In this document: positions 32,045 through 38,864 of the stretch, one piece after another
How positions within the stretch are numbered: the first letter of the stretch is position 1
Layout: each line of letters begins with the position of its first letter
Notes under the pieces: model-generated
What the model saw: only the letters and a program-made list of their open reading frames with translations
What the model was told of the DNA's origin: nothing
Database searches by the model: none
IMG/VR virus record: IMGVR_UViG_3300033064_003504
Coordinates: 1 to 47,502 of that record
Strand: one strand, 5' to 3'
Length of the DNA: 47,502 bases
DNA from: a virus
Position numbers and translations under genes: made by a program

Positions 32045-32671
32045 ATGACTTCTATAGCACTTATCTTCTTTTACTTCACTGCGTACTTCATTGCTCCCGG
32101 GAGCTTGACTGATACTACACGGTTCGAGTACGGACCTGGCCACAGGATGCGTGACTTCGCTTACGTTGACACTTGTACTGGCTCTGGCTCACAGCCGTCC
32201 TGCGCCCATAAGGGTAGTTCTACGGTCTATATTGGAAACCTTCCACTCCTTGCCGATGCAATCGGTACTGGATCTAGTACTGTAACCTCTACAGGACCTA
32301 CGGGAGTAGCTGGAACACAGTACTCTGCTATCTGTATCCCTAACCCATTCCGTAAGCAAGGGACTGGAACAGGTACGAACTTCTTCAATACCGGCTCCGG
32401 TGTTGTAATGAGGCTTGTTTATTCCAACGTGAAGAACCCTGCTGCTGCCTCTGGCGATATTGGATTCGTTCAGTCATGTAACTCCGGTACTGGAGATACA
32501 CTACTTGCGAACCTCTCTACCGTTACAGGTGCGACAGTATCCTTTGTGCCTACTGCAACAAACGGTAACTGGAACGGCTGGGACTTCATTAAGCTCGGTA
32601 TGAGTACCGATCCTACACCTTCATTCCGTGCAAGGCTTTACATTGAGGCCCTCGGAGTCGGAGAAAAATAG
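32045..32671 (+). CDS. Secreted or surface beta-rich protein
   Basis: 208 residues. A hydrophobic N-terminus (about 1-17) could be a signal or simply buried; then a Thr/Ser/Gly-rich beta body with Cys pairs (TCTGSGSQPSCAH) and a C-terminal MSTDPTPSFRARLYIEALGV, a concanavalin- or lectin-like strand pattern. Last gene of a three-gene operon followed by a terminator. Probably a virion surface or adhesin protein. Confidence 0.55.
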   Translation: MTSIALIFFYFTAYFIAPGSLTDTTRFEYGPGHRMRDFAYVDTCTGSGSQPSCAHKGSSTVYIGNLPLLADAIGTGSSTVTSTGPTGVAGTQYSAICIPNPFRKQGTGTGTNFFNTGSGVVMRLVYSNVKNPAAASGDIGFVQSCNSGTGDTLLANLSTVTGATVSFVPTATNGNWNGWDFIKLGMSTDPTPSFRARLYIEALGVGEK

Positions 32672-32696
32672 TCTTAAGACATCCTTTTAACACTAC

Positions 32697-32728
32697 AAAA
32701 AAGCCTAGTCGCATTGACTGGGCTTTTT
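32697..32728. terminator. Bidirectional intrinsic terminator
   Basis: 10-bp stem AAGCCTAGTC / GACTGGGCTT (one T-G pair), loop GCATT, flanked by A-run 32697-32702 and T-run 32724-32728. It ends the plus operon from the left and the minus operon from the right. Confidence 0.85.
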
Positions 32729-32751
32729 GTAAAGACTGCATTTTAACGCTA

Positions 32752-32937
32752 CTAGACACAGGCTTGAACTCGATTAAAAAACTGGTTCGGAGTCATCTCT
32801 TCTGTAAATTCTGCATTGAGCGTGTCGCGTACGCAATGCACTGATCTTCGATGACTAATACTTGTGAAGAGATGCACGGTAAGTGATACGATCATCATGA
32901 TCTGAAATGCTTTTACACCTGTTGATGTTTCTGACAT
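32752..32937 (-). CDS. Small single-span membrane protein
   Basis: 61 residues, transmembrane segment about 8-27 (GVKAFQIMMIVSLTVHLFTS), then charged tail. Last gene of the minus operon before the terminator. Unknown function. Confidence 0.5.
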   Translation of the reverse strand: MSETSTGVKAFQIMMIVSLTVHLFTSISHRRSVHCVRDTLNAEFTEEMTPNQFFNRVQACV

Positions 32938-32989
32938 TAGAATGAGAGGAAAAGAAATAGAAAGCCGATGGAGTAGTAGAGGTTGCGCA

Positions 32990-33673
32990 TTAGAATGGTA
33001 GGTCCTCTTCTTTTATATCTGAAGTCATGACTGGCTCTTCTATTTTCTCTTCTTCTATTGGCTCTGGCGTAGGCTCTGGCCTTGGATGCATACTCAGTGG
33101 CATAAGTACACCTACAGCATCCTGATTACTTCCTACTTTCGCTCTCATTATGAGAGGTGTAGTACTATCTGTGACCTCAATTTCAACGTAATAATTCTCT
33201 ACAGCATGTTTTTCGAAATACGCTGCCATATCTTTTAGATACTTTGCACTGACTGCAATTCGTACCTTTGGTTCACCTGATGGAATTATCTGCTTATAAT
33301 CGGGATATTTTCCTTCGATTGCCCTTGCTGAAACATCATCAATTGTTTCTAAATCTGACGTTTTCAAGTGTACCGACATATCATCAATAGAAACAGAAAC
33401 ATTGTGCAAGCATTGCAAGGCACACTTTTTTGGTATGTTTGCCCTTGCCTTTGCAATGGCTACAGTTGGAATAATGACGCTACCTTCTCCTGTAGACTGT
33501 AGTTGTACTGGCATATCATCCGGATTAATTACTGGATGCGATACTTCTAAAAGTCTGTAAGAATCGGTAGCAACCGATACTGTATCAGTGACATAAACGC
33601 CAGTAAGTATTGGCCGTGTCGGACTGCCTGATGCGTGACTCATAACGTCAAGTGATGCTTTAGATAAAAACAT
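32990..33673 (-). CDS. Beta sliding clamp-like protein with SSB-type tip
   Basis: 227 residues from ATG 33673, with ACCCC 8 nt upstream; the longer frame lacks this. RPILTGVYV...VATDSYRLLEV (about 20-45) and EGKYPDYKQIIPSGEP (about 120-135) are the patterns of DNA polymerase III beta subunit domains; the end QDAVGVLMPL matches the clamp C-terminus. It is short (host clamps about 370 residues), so it has about two of three domains. A Pro/Glu linker leads to an acidic end KEEDLPF, like the SSB tip. It may tether host polymerase and SSB-binding proteins at the phage fork. Confidence 0.75.
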   Translation of the reverse strand: MFLSKASLDVMSHASGSPTRPILTGVYVTDTVSVATDSYRLLEVSHPVINPDDMPVQLQSTGEGSVIIPTVAIAKARANIPKKCALQCLHNVSVSIDDMSVHLKTSDLETIDDVSARAIEGKYPDYKQIIPSGEPKVRIAVSAKYLKDMAAYFEKHAVENYYVEIEVTDSTTPLIMRAKVGSNQDAVGVLMPLSMHPRPEPTPEPIEEEKIEEPVMTSDIKEEDLPF

Positions 33674-33756
33674 AATATGAAGGGGTAAATAGTAGGAAGT
33701 GATAAATTTGGCATCTCTCATGGCTCTGTAAGGCTTTAGAATATTTTTTAGGTATG

Positions 33757-33936
33757 CTAGTACCTTTCCATACGTAAGAATTTTTCTATTGCGTAGAATG
33801 CGTTGGTTTGTTTATTTTTCTGTACTGGCCTTTGTGTCAGCTCGGCTGCAACTGTAGCATTGTATAATTCTCTTAAGGCGCTGAATAATTCAACATCGTA
33901 TTGATGACCGCTAGCAATGTAGTATTTGCATTCCAT
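33757..33936 (-). CDS. Small hypothetical protein
   Basis: 59 residues starting MECKYYIASG; a longer frame would overlap the upstream gene. CTCCC leader before the ATG. Helical body, no family recognised. Confidence 0.5.
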   Translation of the reverse strand: MECKYYIASGHQYDVELFSALRELYNATVAAELTQRPVQKNKQTNAFYAIEKFLRMERY

Positions 33937-33958
33937 ATTTTTGTCTGGGAGTGAGTAA

Positions 33959-34264
33959 TTAAAGGGCTTTGGCTTTTGCAATGGCTTTACGGGCTTCTGA
34001 CATATTCACGCCAGTACGCAAGTGCGGGAAGTCGTTTATCTGTTCAAGTATGTCTTCTAACTGGAAGAGTAGTTCTGGAGCTGCTGCAATGAGCTGATCA
34101 TTTAGACGGTCACGCTCTTGCTCTTCAAAAGACATGTCTGGAGTACTTCCAGTGTAACAAGAATGTATTGTAGCAATGATGGTTTCATCGTTACCGATTA
34201 GTAATTGCTGATCATGACGGTACTCTGTTTTCCAAGGTGCCGGTGTGTGCGTAGTGTCTCTCAT
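33959..34264 (-). CDS. Conserved phage hypothetical (TPAPW...IAAAPELL family)
   Basis: 101 residues. HTPAPWK near the start and LIAAAPELLFQLEDILEQI then ARKAIAKAK are the hallmarks of a very common small phage protein family with unknown function. ACCCC 8 nt upstream, preceded by an intercistronic hairpin. Confidence 0.75.
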   Translation of the reverse strand: MRDTTHTPAPWKTEYRHDQQLLIGNDETIIATIHSCYTGSTPDMSFEEQERDRLNDQLIAAAPELLFQLEDILEQINDFPHLRTGVNMSEARKAIAKAKAL

Positions 34265-34285
34265 GTATTAAAGGGGTAAAAATAA

Positions 34286-34318
34286 AGGCCTAAGCCCTAG
34301 CAAGTAGGGCAAAGGTCT
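34286..34318 (-). promoter_or_regulatory. Intercistronic hairpin 1
   Basis: Inner stem GCCCTA/TAGGGC, AA-AA internal loop, outer stem AGGCCT/AGGTCT (one mismatch), followed on the minus strand by T-run and ACCCC. One of five similar elements before successive genes. Confidence 0.6.
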
Positions 34319-34634
34319 ATACTCTTTTCAGTAATGGTACATTATTCTGTACCAGTGTTTTTGTACGCTTCTCATGCTTCTGACGTAGCAGTTCAATATC
34401 ACCATCGACATAGTTCTTTGCCTCTTGGATACAAGTATCATAAGGATACTCATGGCCACTGGCATAGCATTCAATGTCTTCACCTGTAGGTGATTCTACC
34501 CTTGTAGAATAAAAGTTATTGTAGCAACATGCTTCTATATATTCCCTATCATCGTAATTCAGTTGACCTAAATATTCATCGTGTTCAATGAGTATCTTGT
34601 AGCCGAGATATGTTTCTTCATGTAATGATTCCAT
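34317..34634 (-). CDS. Small hypothetical protein
   Basis: 105 residues from MESLHE at 34634. Tyr/Glu-rich, with CYASGHEYPYDTCIQEAKNYVD. ACCCC motif upstream. Acidic, no family recognised. Its stop lies in intercistronic hairpin 1. Confidence 0.6.
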   Translation of the reverse strand: MESLHEETYLGYKILIEHDEYLGQLNYDDREYIEACCYNNFYSTRVESPTGEDIECYASGHEYPYDTCIQEAKNYVDGDIELLRQKHEKRTKTLVQNNVPLLKRV

Positions 34635-34656
34635 TGTATTAAAGGGGTAAAAATAC

Positions 34657-34688
34657 AAGCTCAGGGGCTACGGGTAGCCCGAGAGTCT
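34657..34688 (-). promoter_or_regulatory. Intercistronic hairpin 2
   Basis: Inner stem GGGCTA/TAGCCC, AG-GA internal loop, outer stem AAGCTC/GAGTCT. Same architecture as hairpin 1 with different, compensated bases. T-run and ACCCC follow. Confidence 0.6.
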
Positions 34689-34695
34689 GGATTCT

Positions 34696-35079
34696 CTATT
34701 CTCCCCAGTCATAAAGGGGCTTTGTTTCTCGGGCTATGTCAACTGCTGTTTCATTTGATACTTCTTTTAGTAAGGTATAAAGCTCGTTTTCCTCATAGTC
34801 TCCCTCGCTGCACTGATAAAGGAAACAGCGGAGCCGGTGGAATACTGCAATATTGAGAGCATTTTCATGAAACGATGATCTTTCTACGGGGATATGGTCG
34901 TATTTTGTAGGGCTCATGTCATTATCTCCATATCGAGCTTTTAAGGCTTGCACGTTGAGAGTATGGAGCTTTTCTCCTAGTTCCTCGGGCGTATCGGTAC
35001 CGCCTTTGCCTGCTAGCTTCTTTTGTGCGACTAGATCAATGGCTAACTGTGGAATGTTATCGTGATAATATGCTGACAT
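34696..35079 (-). CDS. Hypothetical early protein
   Basis: 127 residues, helical, acidic (EGDYEENELYTLLKEVSNET). CTCC leader. No family recognised. Confidence 0.6.
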   Translation of the reverse strand: MSAYYHDNIPQLAIDLVAQKKLAGKGGTDTPEELGEKLHTLNVQALKARYGDNDMSPTKYDHIPVERSSFHENALNIAVFHRLRCFLYQCSEGDYEENELYTLLKEVSNETAVDIARETKPLYDWGE

Positions 35080-35101
35080 AGTGTAATGGAGTAAAAAATA
35101 C

Positions 35102-35133
35102 AGGTGCAGGGACTCTTGAGAGTCCGAGCGTCT
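35102..35133 (-). promoter_or_regulatory. Intercistronic hairpin 3
   Basis: Inner stem GGACTC/GAGTCC with loop TTGA, AG-GA internal loop, outer AGGTGC/GCGTCT. A T-run and ACTCC follow on the minus strand. Confidence 0.6.
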
Positions 35134-35138
35134 GGCTT

Positions 35139-35444
35139 CTATTCTCCTTGGATGAAACGCATTGCGCCTTTTGTAATGCCTCCCATTAACTCTTGTTCGC
35201 TTGCACTCATTGAATGCCAGAGGGCTAGTAATTCGCTTGTTTCGTAATTGTCACGGTTTGCAACGTTGTAAATGCAACCGCCACAATTCTCTTCTAGTAT
35301 CTGCTTATAAACGGGATGCGCTTTAATAGTGTTCATTGTACTAACGGGATCATTTCTATGATCTGGGCAATTGATATTTACGCCGTCCGGATCAAAACAT
35401 CTAGTACATGAACCTTCAGAACATAGTCTGGTAACTATAGCCAT
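35139..35444 (-). CDS. Hypothetical Cys-containing early protein
   Basis: 101 residues with Cys clusters (CSEGSCTRCFDPDGVNINC, then CGGC), a likely zinc-binding site, followed by helices. ACCCC 8 nt before ATG. No family recognised. Confidence 0.6.
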   Translation of the reverse strand: MAIVTRLCSEGSCTRCFDPDGVNINCPDHRNDPVSTMNTIKAHPVYKQILEENCGGCIYNVANRDNYETSELLALWHSMSASEQELMGGITKGAMRFIQGE

Positions 35445-35465
35445 AAATGAAAGGGGTAAAAATAC

Positions 35466-35496
35466 AGGCCTAAGCCCCTGATAGGGGCAAAGGTCT
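35466..35496 (-). promoter_or_regulatory. Intercistronic hairpin 4
   Basis: Inner stem GCCCCT/AGGGGC, AA-AA internal loop, outer AGGCCT/AGGTCT as in hairpin 1. T-run and ACCCC follow. Confidence 0.6.
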
Positions 35497-35815
35497 AGAC
35501 TCTATTGTCTAAAATGTAATTAAGATTATTGTATCCTTGCTCTATGCCTTGAATACTTGCTATCTGTCTAGCCGTGTCGCTTGGATAGCCCGCATCGGTA
35601 ATTGCTCTTAATATCATTATTTGCATCGTATTCGGGAAGCCAGTAAGGAACTGCATAACCTTGCCGTAACTGTCCTTTGTGGTCTGCTGATCAGCGTTCC
35701 ATTTAAGAGTGCTTACAAGCTCTTTAGCTTCTGGTCGTATCATATCAACGGCCATATTGAACTTGACGTTTAAGCGGTCAAGCTCGGCTTGTGGTAATGT
35801 TTTTGCGTCTACCAT
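35495..35815 (-). CDS. Hypothetical early protein
   Basis: 106 residues, all-helical. No family recognised. ACCCC 8 nt before ATG. Confidence 0.6.
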   Translation of the reverse strand: MVDAKTLPQAELDRLNVKFNMAVDMIRPEAKELVSTLKWNADQQTTKDSYGKVMQFLTGFPNTMQIMILRAITDAGYPSDTARQIASIQGIEQGYNNLNYILDNRV

Positions 35816-35836
35816 AGGTTTAAGGGGTAAAAATAC

Positions 35837-35871
35837 AGAATGGGACGCGTTAACGGGTACGCGCCCTATCT
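35837..35871 (-). promoter_or_regulatory. Intercistronic hairpin 5
   Basis: Stem GGG-a-CGCGT / ACGCG-CCC with a bulged A, flanked by AGA and TCT. T-run and ACCCC follow. The most diverged copy of the element. Confidence 0.5.
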
Positions 35872-35874
35872 ATA

Positions 35875-35952
35875 CTATCTTTCAAGTAATAGCTCTCGGC
35901 TCTCTATTGCATCTATTGCAAGGATCATATTTATCTCTTCTGCGTTGTACAT
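35875..35952 (-). CDS. 25-residue first peptide of the early operon
   Basis: MYNAEEINMILAIDAIESRE, then LLLER. Helical and acidic. CCC motifs before the ATG. First gene after promoter 36108. Confidence 0.4.
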   Translation of the reverse strand: MYNAEEINMILAIDAIESRELLLER

Positions 35953-36107
35953 GGGAAGGATGGGAAAGTAATTAAGATAATGGGTCGTATGATGGTTCGA
36001 GCATGGTTCGTACCTCTTCACGGTCTACAGAGTCAAAAATCTTGTTTAGCTAGTATTGCGGGACTAGTGGCCTTGCCTATATGTGAATGAACTTATTAAC
36101 TAACCCA
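35953..36107 (-). other. Untranslated leader of the early operon
   Basis: About 150 bp between promoter 36108 and the first peptide. It contains ACTAGT...ACTAG inverted repeat (about 36050-36075) and a 10-codon ORF (MLEPSYDPLS) with GAGG before its ATG. Nothing else recognised. Confidence 0.4.
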
Positions 36108-36136
36108 AGTATACACCAAGAGTAATCCAAGCGCAA
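36108..36136 (-). promoter_or_regulatory. Promoter-operator of the early operon
   Basis: TTGCGC (36136-36131), 17-bp spacer, TATACT (36113-36108). The spacer contains CTTGGATTACTCTTGG, a perfect CTTGG direct repeat with 11-bp period. It shares 14 of 15 bases of the CTTGG...CTCTTG block with the 26243 promoter. Confidence 0.75.
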
Positions 36137-36164
36137 GGGTAAATTGGTAATTATCTTTTTATTC

Positions 36165-36173
36165 TGCTATTAT
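36165..36173 (+). promoter_or_regulatory. Extended -10 promoter of terS, predicted leaderless
   Basis: TG-C-TATTAT ends 7 nt before the ATG at 36181. Divergent from promoter 36108, so both share the operator region. Confidence 0.55.
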
Positions 36174-36180
36174 TGGATAT

Positions 36181-36822
36181 ATGCAAGAGAATCGACTAAT
36201 ACACAAGATAGGTGGCAATCCCTATTCAATACGGGATGTAAATCATGGACTGGATGAGATGGTGGCCGATGAAAAGGCCGGTAAGAAGCTTGCACCCGCT
36301 AAAAGAACAAAAGCCCATGAAACTGCAATAGAGGCCATGAGCCATGCAGTGCCAAAAAAGTATACTGATATGCCTATCGCGCACGTTAAGAATGGTCGAC
36401 CAACTGACTATAGGAAGGAAATGGGCTTAATTATGTATGAGATGCTTATTGACCCTAAACGGTGCTGGACTCTTAAAAGTATATCGGCTGTTATGGGAGT
36501 GTATGAAACAACTATGCATCGCTGGATACAAGCTAATGAGGATCTACAGTATTACATACATGCGGGAAGAGCTATTCAAGAGACTAATTTTGGATCTATG
36601 TTATTACACGGGTTCAAGTATTCTTCTGGCGTTGAGTATATCCTTACAAACTTGCATGACTGGACTAGTAAACAAAAGACTGAACACGCAATAGACCTCA
36701 ATAGCGCAATTGCTGATCAAGAGAAGCTGAGGCGTGAACAAGATGAAGAGATGCGCGATACTGAGGCAAGGCGCGTTGACTGGAAATCTAACGATATAGT
36801 AGACAGTATTATTGACGTTTAA
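36181..36822 (+). CDS. terS: Probable terminase small subunit
   Basis: 213 residues. A basic N-terminal half leads to KNGRPTDYRKEMGLIMYEML, a helix-turn-helix (WTLKSISAVMGVYETTMHRWIQ, about 95-120), then LHGFKYSSGVEYILTNLHDWTSK, the pattern of small terminases that bind DNA and present it to TerL. The C-terminus is a charged helix. It lies 17 kb from terL, which is unusual. A transposase- or regulator-type HTH protein is the alternative. Confidence 0.7.
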   Translation: MQENRLIHKIGGNPYSIRDVNHGLDEMVADEKAGKKLAPAKRTKAHETAIEAMSHAVPKKYTDMPIAHVKNGRPTDYRKEMGLIMYEMLIDPKRCWTLKSISAVMGVYETTMHRWIQANEDLQYYIHAGRAIQETNFGSMLLHGFKYSSGVEYILTNLHDWTSKQKTEHAIDLNSAIADQEKLRREQDEEMRDTEARRVDWKSNDIVDSIIDV

Positions 36823-36920
36823 ATGGCTAGTGTAATGATGCTGTAACCGGTGAGGGCTGAGAGTAGGCCAGTGAGTAGTGCTGTACCTAAGAAGAACGTG
36901 TATAGAGATAGTTTGATCAT
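36819..36920 (-). CDS. 33-residue membrane peptide
   Basis: MIKLSLYTFFLGTALLTGLL, then SALTGYSIITLAI. Almost wholly hydrophobic. It overlaps the end of terS by 4 bp, convergent. ACCC in the leader. It follows a strong promoter at 36951. Toxin-like or membrane-active peptide is possible. Confidence 0.5.
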   Translation of the reverse strand: MIKLSLYTFFLGTALLTGLLSALTGYSIITLAI

Positions 36921-36950
36921 GTATGTATGTGGGTATGTTATAATATAACT

Positions 36951-36979
36951 ATTGTATCATGTTTTGTTTGGTGTGTCAA
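36951..36979 (-). promoter_or_regulatory. Strong sigma70 promoter
   Basis: TTGACA (36979-36974), 17-bp spacer, TACAAT (36956-36951), 11 of 12 consensus bases. It drives the 33-residue peptide and can run antisense into terS. Confidence 0.8.
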
Positions 36980-37386
36980 GTTATACTAGCGAAAGCTTTG
37001 TGTGTGCCTGACGCGCGTGCAAAGTATGGCATAATGCTACTTTATGGCTAGTCATGGGCCATATGCAAGATAATGCTGTTTATCCTCACACCCACCATAT
37101 GCACTTATTGGCTACATATAGCCAAATACCCTGCATTGACCATAGTGCGCGCACTCATGGCATGCCTACGTACACCCTATTTTGTGCATATTTAAGGAGT
37201 GTCATTGAGATATGCATAGAGGTATACCAGATTCGGAAACCCTTTTAGGTATATACTACCTTCCTTTATCTATAACTACATGTGAGTCATACATTTCCCC
37301 ATTCTGAGAAGAATTTTTTTGGATTCTCCAGGAAAAACCAGATAGTGAAAAAATCCTGGCTGAAAAATGAGACACGATATATTGAC
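36980..37386. other. Non-coding region with palindromes and ATATGCA repeats
   Basis: About 400 bp without a convincing gene. CATATGCA at 37060-37067 and 37096-37103, ATATGCAT at 37210-37217, TGCATA at 37185-37190. Perfect palindrome AGTGCGCGCACT (37144-37155) and GGCATGCC (37159-37166). From about 37300 it is A-rich with CCAGGA/TCCTGG repeats. Iteron-like repeats and palindromes suit a replication origin or control locus. Confidence 0.45.
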
Positions 37387-37503
37387 CTATAGGCTTGATA
37401 CAGCCAACATAAGAGCCCAGAAGAGTAAGACAGCCAGATAAATGATGAATGTTTCTACTGACTTCTTGGCTAACCTAAGCGATAATCTCTTTGTTTGACT
37501 CAT
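37387..37503 (-). CDS. 38-residue single-span membrane peptide
   Basis: MSQTKRLSLRLAKKSVETFI, then IYLAVLLFWALMLAVSSL. Basic N-terminus then one transmembrane helix (about 19-37). No clear start signal. A small membrane-active protein. Confidence 0.45.
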   Translation of the reverse strand: MSQTKRLSLRLAKKSVETFIIYLAVLLFWALMLAVSSL

Positions 37504-37535
37504 GTGAATCGAGAGAAATAGAGTAAAATAATCTA

Positions 37536-37662
37536 GTCTTAAAAAATCCAGACCGCTGACGCTCAGTACCGCTGACGCTCGGCCGGCTAACGCCTTACCC
37601 CCTCCTCGGACAGACTCGCTAGACGCGACTCGTCGGGGCGTACCGACTGCTGGATTTTAGAC
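37536..37662. ncRNA. GC-rich structured element flanked by inverted repeats
   Basis: Arms GTCTTAAAAAATCCAG (37536-37551) and CTGGATTTTAGAC (37650-37662) pair over 9 continuous bp plus GTCT/AGAC. Inside are two copies of ACCGCTGACGCTC (37552-37564, 37568-37580) and ACGCC-CCCC / GGGGCGT. GC content jumps from AT-rich flanks. Could be a structured RNA, an origin or a mobile cassette. No coding frame. Strand not determined. Confidence 0.5.
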
Positions 37663-37834
37663 GATATTTACTATTTTGTAAACTATAACGAATTGACAAA
37701 AAAAAGAAAACTACAAATAGTAACCAAACCTCTTTTTCTCCACCGAAAAACGCTGCCGCAGCAGCACAGTAAAATAGGTCTATCCGCCAATCCATGCCAA
37801 AAAACTAAATTAAACATCAGTCAATACAATCAAC

Positions 37835-37863
37835 TTGCACTAATCCAAGATTCAACCTACTAT
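37835..37863 (+). promoter_or_regulatory. Promoter of the chaperonin operon
   Basis: TTGCAC (37835-37840), 17-bp spacer, TACTAT (37858-37863). The spacer contains TAATCCAAG, also found in the early promoter (36123) and upstream of dnaB (42873). A second candidate -35, TTGACA at 37692, has no good -10. Confidence 0.6.
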
Positions 37864-37892
37864 CTACCATGTAAATTTTCCCCTTTCAGTAT

Positions 37893-38435
37893 ATGTCACA
37901 AAAAGCTTCCGAACTATTTGAAGAATTCACAAACATCACCGACTTATTAGATTCCGGCACCTCTTTAAAGGATTCCGACCGTCAGAACATCCTCGCCCTC
38001 TGGGGCAAAATGGTCGATAAAAAGAATTCTGGTCCAGTATCAGCGATATCAACATACAAAGTCTCTTATATAGAGATTTCTGTAAAGACTCCATTTGTAG
38101 TATCTGGTAAGCCAGTAAGGATCTCAGAACATGAACACCTTGTTCATCTGGAATTAGAGAAGTCAAACCCAGGAATCCTCAGTTTATACGAATCTGCGAG
38201 ACTCCTTGTTCACCAGCTAAACGACTGTATAGAGGTTTTACAGGCAGTACTATCTGAGATGCCACAAAACTGCAATATTGGAGACATGTCCGCGGGGCAG
38301 ATTGCGAAGGAGATGAAGCCTAAAAAGAAAGCAGCTCCTGTAAAGCGTCAGATAGAGGATACTGTAGAGACAAGGGTTCCAATAGAAGAGGAAGAGCCAG
38401 TAGAATATAAATCATCTTTATCTAAACTCCTTTAA
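37893..38435 (+). CDS. First gene of chaperonin operon, unknown
   Basis: 180 residues. Helical N-terminus, a beta central part (YKVSYIEISVKTPFVVSGKP), then long helix, and a Lys/Glu-rich tail. CCCC 9 nt before ATG. The function is unknown; the link with GroES/GroEL suggests a host-takeover or folding-related role. Confidence 0.65.
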   Translation: MSQKASELFEEFTNITDLLDSGTSLKDSDRQNILALWGKMVDKKNSGPVSAISTYKVSYIEISVKTPFVVSGKPVRISEHEHLVHLELEKSNPGILSLYESARLLVHQLNDCIEVLQAVLSEMPQNCNIGDMSAGQIAKEMKPKKKAAPVKRQIEDTVETRVPIEEEEPVEYKSSLSKLL

Positions 38436-38453
38436 AGGATCCCCCAAGAACCT

Positions 38454-38864
38454 ATGAACCTAGAAAAAACAATCAAACCTCAAGGAGTACAGATCCTCGT
38501 AATGCCAGTAGAGGAGGGCAGTAAGACCGCATCAGGTCTTGTCGTTAAGACTGATAAGCCGACTGGAAAGGCTCCGAAGATCGGGGAGATTATTGATATA
38601 TCTCGTTATATGAACAGAGTATTTGAGAACTTTAAAACAGTAGAACAGATGGGATCAGCGTTTATATCTCCAGAATTTAAAATTACAATCCTGTGCAAGG
38701 GCGACATCGTCATATTTGCCGAGTACGCCGGAGATGATATCGAAGTAAAGGATCTAGACACCGACAAGATGGTCAAATTAAAGCTTATTCCAGCCGAGAA
38801 TATCCTCGGAACTATTTCCAGTACCCCCCAGAAACATGCAAGCAAAGAAGATAGTAAAAAGTAA
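38454..38864 (+). CDS. groES: GroES-like co-chaperonin
   Basis: 136 residues against about 97 for host GroES. GroES fold signatures: IKPQGVQILVMPVE (start), mobile loop EEGSKTASGLVV (about 20-31), KGDIVIFAEYAGDDIEVKD (about 80-98). About 30 extra residues (ISRYMNRVFENFKTVEQMGS region) lie in the roof loop, and a Lys/Ser tail follows. It caps the GroEL ring. The gene overlaps groEL by 29 bp and has CCCCC upstream. Confidence 0.85.
   Translation: MNLEKTIKPQGVQILVMPVEEGSKTASGLVVKTDKPTGKAPKIGEIIDISRYMNRVFENFKTVEQMGSAFISPEFKITILCKGDIVIFAEYAGDDIEVKDLDTDKMVKLKLIPAENILGTISSTPQKHASKEDSKK

Noticed and set aside
37054-37248. 64-residue ORF rich in His in the control region
   Set aside because: Lies over repeats and palindromes, no start signal, unlikely protein.
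37693-37950. 85-residue ORF on the plus strand ahead of the chaperonin operon
   Set aside because: Starts at TTG, overlaps the chaperonin promoter and the first true gene, with no start signal and odd composition.
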